This document shows, in pieces, positions 5,772 to 9,820 of a stretch of 9,820 nucleotides of DNA; position 1 is the first letter of the stretch; the number at the start of each line of letters is the position of its first letter. Position numbers and translations under genes: made by a program. The notes under the pieces are model-generated. The model saw nothing but the letters and a program-made list of their open reading frames with translations. It did no database searches and was not told the DNA's origin. The DNA lies in NCBI GenBank assembly GCA_031082105.1, contig JAVHLO010000102.1, forward strand, positions 1 through 9,820. Direction: 5' to 3'. Source of the DNA: Planctomycetota bacterium (GTDB lineage: Bacteria; Planctomycetota; MHYJ01; JACQXL01; JAVHLO01).

Positions 5772-8081
5772 TCACTTCAGATTGACCGGAAAGACCTGCC
5801 TGATCCCCTCCGAGGACTCCACGACGATATTGATGCTCTCGGGCAGGGGTTCCCAGGCCGGCAGGACGAAGAAGAAGAGGAATTCGCTCTTTCCACCGGC
5901 GGGGATGACGCCCAGCGACTCGACCTGCGACCGGTCACCGCAGCATGTGCCTGCCGCGACGCGGTGGAGTTCGGATGAATGCCGGTTGATGACATGGCCG
6001 GAGATGCAGATCTCCGAGCGGATCTCGTCGCCGCCCTCGTACTGCCTGATCTCTTTCATCGCCTCGAGTTCGAACGGGGTTGCCAGCTTCGTCGGCCAGA
6101 GCTCCTCGCGCTGGAGCACACTGATGGCGAGGCTGCGGACGGCGGGGCTGGGGTCGATGAGCGCGGTCTCGAACACGCGCTGCAACTGTGCGCCCTTGAA
6201 CCCGGCCAGCAGCCTGAGCGCCCAGTATCTCATCGCGCAATCCGAGTGGTCCGTCATCTTTTCGAGCGTAGCGAGGCTCTCCGCCGACTCCATGGCGGCG
6301 AGCGCCTTGATCTTCGCGAGACCCACGGGGTCGCCGTAACCGATGCTGCCATGGGCGACGGGCCAGATCTCGGGCCGGCCGAAATCGAGCGGGACCAGGA
6401 TGTCCTCGAACTCGACATAGGCTGACTTGCCGGCGAGCGGCGCGCTCAGGATGCTGGGAATGCTCATCGGCTCGCCGATCATGCCGAGCGCGAGTATGGC
6501 GTTTGTCCGGACGTTCTCGTCCTCGTCCAGCGTTGCGTTCATGAGGTCCCGTACGGCCTCGGCGTCGTCGGCCTTGCCGAGCAGGGTTGCGGCGAGGATG
6601 CGCGCCTGCGGAATCTCTCTGCGGTATCCGCGGAGGATCTTGCGGACCCGGTCGAGCGTGGTCTCATCCGGTTTGAGCCCGTGGGCATCGACGAGCAGCT
6701 CGGCCGTCTTGACCGCTCCTGCGCGGACCACGGGGTCGGGCGAGGCGAGCGAATAGGCCAGTGCATGTTGGACGCGCTCCGCACCGATGGCGGCGAGGGC
6801 GCGGCCCGCGAGCCAATGGAAGCCGACATCCTCGAGCGCCGCGATGGCGAACTCGAGCATTGCCGGGTCGCCGGAGACGACAACGGACTCCAGCTCGGAA
6901 CGGACGATACGTGACCTGGTTTCGAGTTCCGTTCGTCTCGACAGCTCCGGCGCGGGCGCGGACGACGTCTTGTCCAGGGCGCTCAACTCCACGTGCTTGC
7001 CTGCTGCGGCGGGCAGGGCGAACGACACGAGCGCATGACCGTACGCGGCGAGAATTGTCCTTGCGCCGGACATGAAAGTCGCATCCCGCCAGGACGCGTC
7101 ATAGCCGAAATCCGCATCGACAAGAGTCGTCAGACCGGACTGGACATCGAAGAATTCCAGTTGATTGCCGCCGTGCACGAAGGCCAGTGTCTTGCCGTCG
7201 GCGGACCAGGGGGCTTTCGAAAGGGAACCGAGGCAGTCAAATCTGTGCTCGACGACCCCGTCGGTGCCGACGATGATCATCGAGGAGGCGTCGTTCATCA
7301 TGAGATTGAATGCCAGCCTTCCGCCGTCGGGAGACCACGAGAGGCTGCGGATGGCTCCAGAATCCCTGTGCTCCAGCGCGGCGGAGAAGATGCCCTTGGG
7401 CGAGGACTGAGTGTCCTCCCCGCAGTCGACCACATGGAGCCGCAGCGTCCATCGAGTGAATGTGCCGGGGTCGAGGCGGTACTTCCTCTCAATCTCCGAG
7501 ATGTTAGGCTCTATCGAGGTGAAGGCCAGGTGTTTCGAATCCGGCGACCATGCCACGGCGAGGGGCGGGCGGGCGCCGAGGGTTTGAAAGGCGTCGACCC
7601 ACAGCCTGTTGGGCGCTAGTACCCGTTTGTTGCTTCCGTCGGAGTCCATGCACCACAGCTCGGACGGGCCGTTCTTCGAAGAGACGAACGCGATCCGATT
7701 GCCGTCCGGAGACCAGGCGGCATGCGAGATGTTCTTCCCGTGATTGGTGAGCAACTGGGGCTGGCCGTCCTCGATCCTCACCTTCCAGACCTCGCCGGCG
7801 CCTGTACGGCTCGAGCAGATCGCCAACTCGTCGCCCGATGGACTCCACGAGGGCGACCAGTACCAGTGGTCGTCCCACACGAGACACTTGCGCGCGCCCG
7901 TTCGCGCGGAGAGCACCCAAAGGTCGCCTTCGGCGCCGGATGGCTCGCCGAAGACGTAGGCAAGCAGCCTCCCGTTCGGAGAAGGTGAGAAGGCGAACGG
8001 GACGAGATCGCCCGTGTCTTCGTAGAATGCAAGGATTGAACAGGAGACGCTGACGGAGGTCTTGGTCATGGACTTCTTCAC
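5772..8081 (-). CDS. TolB-like WD40/PD40 beta-propeller fused to HEAT repeats
   Basis: This is a protein of about 769 residues, counted from GTG 8081. Residues about 30-345 hold at least five PD40-type blades, each with a W-S-P/A-D/S-G-x-x-L/I-A-F pattern (for example SPSWSPSGDELAICSSR, AAWSPDGNRIAFVSS and SLSWSPDGGRLAFN), as in TolB and related propellers. Residues about 400-665 form helical HEAT-like repeats (VVRAGAVKTAELL, NVRTNAILALGMIG, AVRSLAISVLQREEL). A C-terminal region (about 683-769) looks beta-rich. I see no catalytic motif; the parts suggest a scaffold for protein binding. No signal peptide is evident, unlike periplasmic TolB, so location is unclear. GTG 8081 has GAGG 7 nt upstream; ATG 8069 and TTG 8111 are alternatives. 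Specific role unknown. Confidence 0.9.
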   Translation of the reverse strand: MKKSMTKTSVSVSCSILAFYEDTGDLVPFAFSPSPNGRLLAYVFGEPSGAEGDLWVLSARTGARKCLVWDDHWYWSPSWSPSGDELAICSSRTGAGEVWKVRIEDGQPQLLTNHGKNISHAAWSPDGNRIAFVSSKNGPSELWCMDSDGSNKRVLAPNRLWVDAFQTLGARPPLAVAWSPDSKHLAFTSIEPNISEIERKYRLDPGTFTRWTLRLHVVDCGEDTQSSPKGIFSAALEHRDSGAIRSLSWSPDGGRLAFNLMMNDASSMIIVGTDGVVEHRFDCLGSLSKAPWSADGKTLAFVHGGNQLEFFDVQSGLTTLVDADFGYDASWRDATFMSGARTILAAYGHALVSFALPAAAGKHVELSALDKTSSAPAPELSRRTELETRSRIVRSELESVVVSGDPAMLEFAIAALEDVGFHWLAGRALAAIGAERVQHALAYSLASPDPVVRAGAVKTAELLVDAHGLKPDETTLDRVRKILRGYRREIPQARILAATLLGKADDAEAVRDLMNATLDEDENVRTNAILALGMIGEPMSIPSILSAPLAGKSAYVEFEDILVPLDFGRPEIWPVAHGSIGYGDPVGLAKIKALAAMESAESLATLEKMTDHSDCAMRYWALRLLAGFKGAQLQRVFETALIDPSPAVRSLAISVLQREELWPTKLATPFELEAMKEIRQYEGGDEIRSEICISGHVINRHSSELHRVAAGTCCGDRSQVESLGVIPAGGKSEFLFFFVLPAWEPLPESINIVVESSEGIRQVFPVNLK

Positions 8082-8150
8082 GAGTGCACCTCGGCAAAAC
8101 CGGATAGACAAAGGCAGCGCAGGACAGTCCTCAACATGTCAGGCAATATT

Positions 8151-8179
8151 CTTATCGGCAACGCGATGGATGATGTGAA
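8151..8179 (-). promoter_or_regulatory. Weak candidate promoter for the WD40/HEAT gene
   Basis: On the minus strand TTCACA (8179-8174, five of six to consensus) and GATAAG (8156-8151, four of six) are 17 bp apart. A start near 8144 would give a leader of about 63 nt. The region is locally AT-rich, as promoters often are. Sequence evidence only. Confidence 0.3.
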
Positions 8180-8410
8180 GATTTTTTGCATCGTGGGGAA
8201 TATGGTGGCGCGGGGATTGCGCCTCGAAGGGGTGGCGAAGGACGAAGCGCGGATGTCGCCTGCCGTCGAAAACGCGGCATTGTCCTGTCTTGGAGGCAAT
8301 CTTGCGGCCGGGGTGTGAAGCGCAGCCGGACGTCGGCGTGCCGTCCGTACCGCCGTGCGCGAAGCGTCTACAGGCAGCAGCCGCGCCCGCACGCGCCCAC
8401 CGACGCGGTT
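8180..8410. other. Non-coding part of the divergent intergenic region
   Basis: The gap between the divergently transcribed WD40/HEAT and serA genes is about 630 bp. In this part I see no convincing gene, RNA gene or repeat. A 60-codon open frame on the plus strand (8136-8318) lacks a ribosome binding site and any family resemblance. Confidence 0.5.
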
Positions 8411-8414
8411 TTAC

Positions 8415-8444
8415 TTGAACGTGCGCGGATTTTTTCGGTATAAT
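8415..8444 (+). promoter_or_regulatory. Sigma-70-type promoter for serA
   Basis: TTGAAC (8415-8420) and a perfect TATAAT (8439-8444) are separated by 18 bp, with a T-run just before the -10. The predicted start near 8451 gives a leader of about 260 nt before the serA ATG, which is long for a single biosynthetic gene. The leader contains the palindrome at 8560-8579; I did not recognise any known riboswitch in it. Confidence 0.7.
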
Positions 8445-8559
8445 CCAACACCTGTCCCGGCGTTGTCGAAGCCGGACCGTCGCAGGACCCGATCTGCAGT
8501 CACTGGACGTCCCGGTACTGGGTCACTTCGACGACTTTGAAACAGAACGTGTCTTTGTC

Positions 8560-8579
8560 ATTCCCGCGAAGGCGGGAAT
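8560..8579. repeat. dRS3-like palindrome ATTCCC-N8-GGGAAT
   Basis: ATTCCC GCGAAGGC GGGAAT exactly fits the 20-bp dRS3 format known from Neisseria and shares its GTCATTCCCGCG lead-in with many intergenic palindromes in other bacteria. The stem can extend to ATTCCCGC/GCGGGAAT apart from one offset base. It lies in the serA leader, so it would be transcribed. Confidence 0.75.
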
Positions 8580-8710
8580 CCAGAGGTGTCGCACGCCACA
8601 CGACTGCCGCGTGGTGCAGGACAATACTGCAGAATCTCGGAAATTGACATGGGTTTGAATTGGAATCCGGAGACGCGTTTCCGACCACATTTTCTGATTG
8701 GAGGACCGAC

Positions 8711-9634
8711 ATGGCCAAAGTGCTTATCTGTGATCCGGTGAGTTCCGCCGCTGTCGAAAGCATGAAGCAGGCGGGCCTGCAGGTTGATGTCCAGAAGGGG
8801 ATTTCGAAGGAAGACCTGCTGAAGTGCGCCGGCAACTACGAGGCGATCGTCGTCCGTAGCGCTACGAAGATCACCAAAGACGTCATTGCCGCTGCAAAGG
8901 CACTCAAGGTCGTCGTCCGCGGCGGAGTCGGCGTGGACAACATCGACTGCGAGGCCGCGAAGGCGTGCAAGGTCGAGGTGATGAACACGCCGGAGGCTTC
9001 GAGCATCGCGGTCGCGGAGCTCGCGCTCGGGCACATGCTGGCGCTCTCGCGGTTCATCCCGCAGGCCACGGCATCGATGAAGGCCGGCCAGTGGGAGAAG
9101 AAGAAATTCGAGGGGATGGAGCTCTACGGCAAGACGCTTGGCCTGCTCGGGATCGGCCGCATCGGGCGCGAAGTCGCCGTGCGCGCGATCGCATTCGGGA
9201 TGAAGGTCATCGCCTGTGACCCGATCGTGAAACAGGAACAACTGCCCGCGGGCCTGGCGGTCAAAATGGTCCCGCTGGATACCGTGATAACGACCTCCGA
9301 TTACATGTCGCTCCACATGCCGGTGACGCCCGAGACGAAGCACATGCTCGGCAAGGCGCAGTTCGATCGGATGAAGCAGGGCGTGCGCATTGTCAACTGC
9401 GCGCGCGGCGGGATCATCGACGAGCCCGCGCTCGCCGAGGCGATCAAGGCCGGCAAGGTCGCAGGCGCCGCCATGGACGTCTTCGAGGTCGAGCCGATCC
9501 AGAAGGACAATCCGTTACTCAGCCTTGAACAGGTCATCCTCACGCCCCACCTCGGCGCATCCTCGGTGGAGGGGCAGGGCAGGGTGGGCGGCGAGGTCGC
9601 GCGCAAGCTGATCGAGTATTTCTGCAAGAAGTAG
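8711..9634 (+). CDS. serA: D-3-phosphoglycerate dehydrogenase, short form without ACT domain
   Basis: This 307-residue enzyme belongs to the D-isomer-specific 2-hydroxyacid dehydrogenases and would oxidise 3-phosphoglycerate to 3-phosphohydroxypyruvate with NAD, the first step of serine synthesis. Visible features are VRSATKIT (48-54), GGVGVDNID (71-79), the NAD-binding LGIGRIG (146-152), and the catalytic triad Arg232 (NCARGGIIDE), Glu261 (VFEVEP) and His280 (LTPHLGASS). These match the SerA subgroup better than glyoxylate or lactate dehydrogenases. The protein ends right after the catalytic domain, so it lacks the C-terminal ACT or ASB regulatory domains that give serine feedback in many bacteria. 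ATG 8711 has GGAGG 6 nt upstream, which decides against the in-frame ATG at 8660. It has its own promoter and stands alone, with no serC or serB nearby. Confidence 0.93.
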   Translation: MAKVLICDPVSSAAVESMKQAGLQVDVQKGISKEDLLKCAGNYEAIVVRSATKITKDVIAAAKALKVVVRGGVGVDNIDCEAAKACKVEVMNTPEASSIAVAELALGHMLALSRFIPQATASMKAGQWEKKKFEGMELYGKTLGLLGIGRIGREVAVRAIAFGMKVIACDPIVKQEQLPAGLAVKMVPLDTVITTSDYMSLHMPVTPETKHMLGKAQFDRMKQGVRIVNCARGGIIDEPALAEAIKAGKVAGAAMDVFEVEPIQKDNPLLSLEQVILTPHLGASSVEGQGRVGGEVARKLIEYFCKK

Positions 9635-9649
9635 AGCAGTGAAACGTCA

Positions 9650-9699
9650 TTCCCGCGTCGGTGGGGTCTTAGGGGGGTACAAATGCGCCGACGCGGGAA
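9650..9699 (+). terminator. Large stem-loop just after serA, possible terminator or palindromic repeat
   Basis: TTCCCGCGTCGG (9650-9661) is perfectly complementary to CCGACGCGGGAA (9688-9699), a 12-bp GC-rich stem with a 26-nt loop, starting 15 nt after the serA stop. Only AAAA follows in the plus direction, not a T-run, so intrinsic termination rightward is doubtful. The lead-in GTCATTCCCGCG is shared with the dRS3-like copy at 8560, so it may be a diverged member of the same repeat class. Confidence 0.55.
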
Positions 9700-9773
9700 A
9701 ACCCGAGGACTTGAAGAAAAGCAAACAGACCTAGCAGGAATTATCCGCGAATCAGGGAAAAGCAACGACAGCC

Positions 9774-9807
9774 TGTCATTCCGAACTCGGTTTCCGCCGC
9801 AGGCGGA
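9774..9807 (+). repeat. GTCATTC-headed small repeat with adjacent hairpin
   Basis: TGTCATTCCGAACTCGGTT (9774-9792) matches the minus-strand copy near 5740. It runs straight into TCCGCC-GCA-GGCGGA (9793-9807), a perfect 6-bp stem with a 3-nt loop. The element may continue past the right edge. The 9700-9820 interval holds no gene I can support. Confidence 0.55.
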
Positions 9808-9820
9808 TCCGCTGCGGTGG

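Noticed and set aside
5488..6339. Plus-strand 283-codon open frame and similar frames crossing the CACAGAG arrays
   Set aside because: The repetitive peptides come from translating tandem DNA units; the rest is antisense to the WD40/HEAT gene.
8136..8318. Possible 60-residue small protein in the divergent gap
   Set aside because: There is no ribosome binding site, no recognisable domain and no conserved neighbour, and it overlaps the candidate promoter region of the leftward gene.
9640..9820. A further gene at the right end
   Set aside because: Only hairpins and repeat-like sequence are seen; open frames there are antisense to serA or very short.

Overview
This is a GC-rich bacterial chromosomal window, probably from an environmental, uncultured, Gram-negative-type (diderm) lineage. 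ExbD/TolR, GspF/PilC and a lipobox protein imply an outer membrane or a pilus/secretion envelope. The mix of an ECF sigma factor with a cognate anti-sigma factor, a TolB-like propeller/HEAT protein, a PIG-L deacetylase and a pseudopilin-type domain would fit PVC-superphylum, Armatimonadota or similar phyla. That taxonomic guess is inference; the sequence does not settle it.

Layout. Seven genes are transcribed leftward. From right to left they are: a WD40-like/HEAT protein (about 8081-5772), a PIG-L family deacetylase (5452-4742), an ECF sigma factor (4370-3819), its putative anti-sigma factor (3764-3132), GspF/PilC (2905-1670), ExbD/TolR (1543-1139), and a putative lipoprotein that runs off the left edge (1083 to <1). 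The lipoprotein frame is open to base 1. A divergent 600-bp gap carries a strong sigma-70-type promoter that drives a rightward D-3-phosphoglycerate dehydrogenase gene (8711-9634).

Two things stand out. First, the anti-sigma factor is a chimera: an N-terminal HxxxCxxC zinc finger and one membrane helix are followed by a domain closely resembling the C-terminal (T2SSG) domain of GspG major pseudopilins. It sits between the ECF sigma gene and gspF. This suggests, as inference, a membrane regulator that uses a pseudopilin fold as its extracytoplasmic sensor, perhaps reporting on secretion or pilus assembly.

Second, every large gap between the leftward genes holds one long imperfect inverted repeat. 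Each arm is itself a short tandem repeat with an integer period: 8 bp (GATCAGGG-like), 7 bp (CATTTGT/CATTGGT-like), 10 bp (CACAGAAGCA-like) and 8 bp (CACAGAGA-like). The two tightly spaced gene pairs (sigma/anti-sigma and exbD/lipoprotein) have none. A separate group of small palindromes headed by GTCA(T/C)TC, one of them an exact fit to the dRS3 format ATTCCC-N8-GGGAAT, lies around serA and near 5740.

Operon reading: sigma plus anti-sigma form one unit, and exbD plus the lipoprotein probably form another. The other leftward genes are separated by repeat elements that may act as mRNA structure or terminator-like punctuation.
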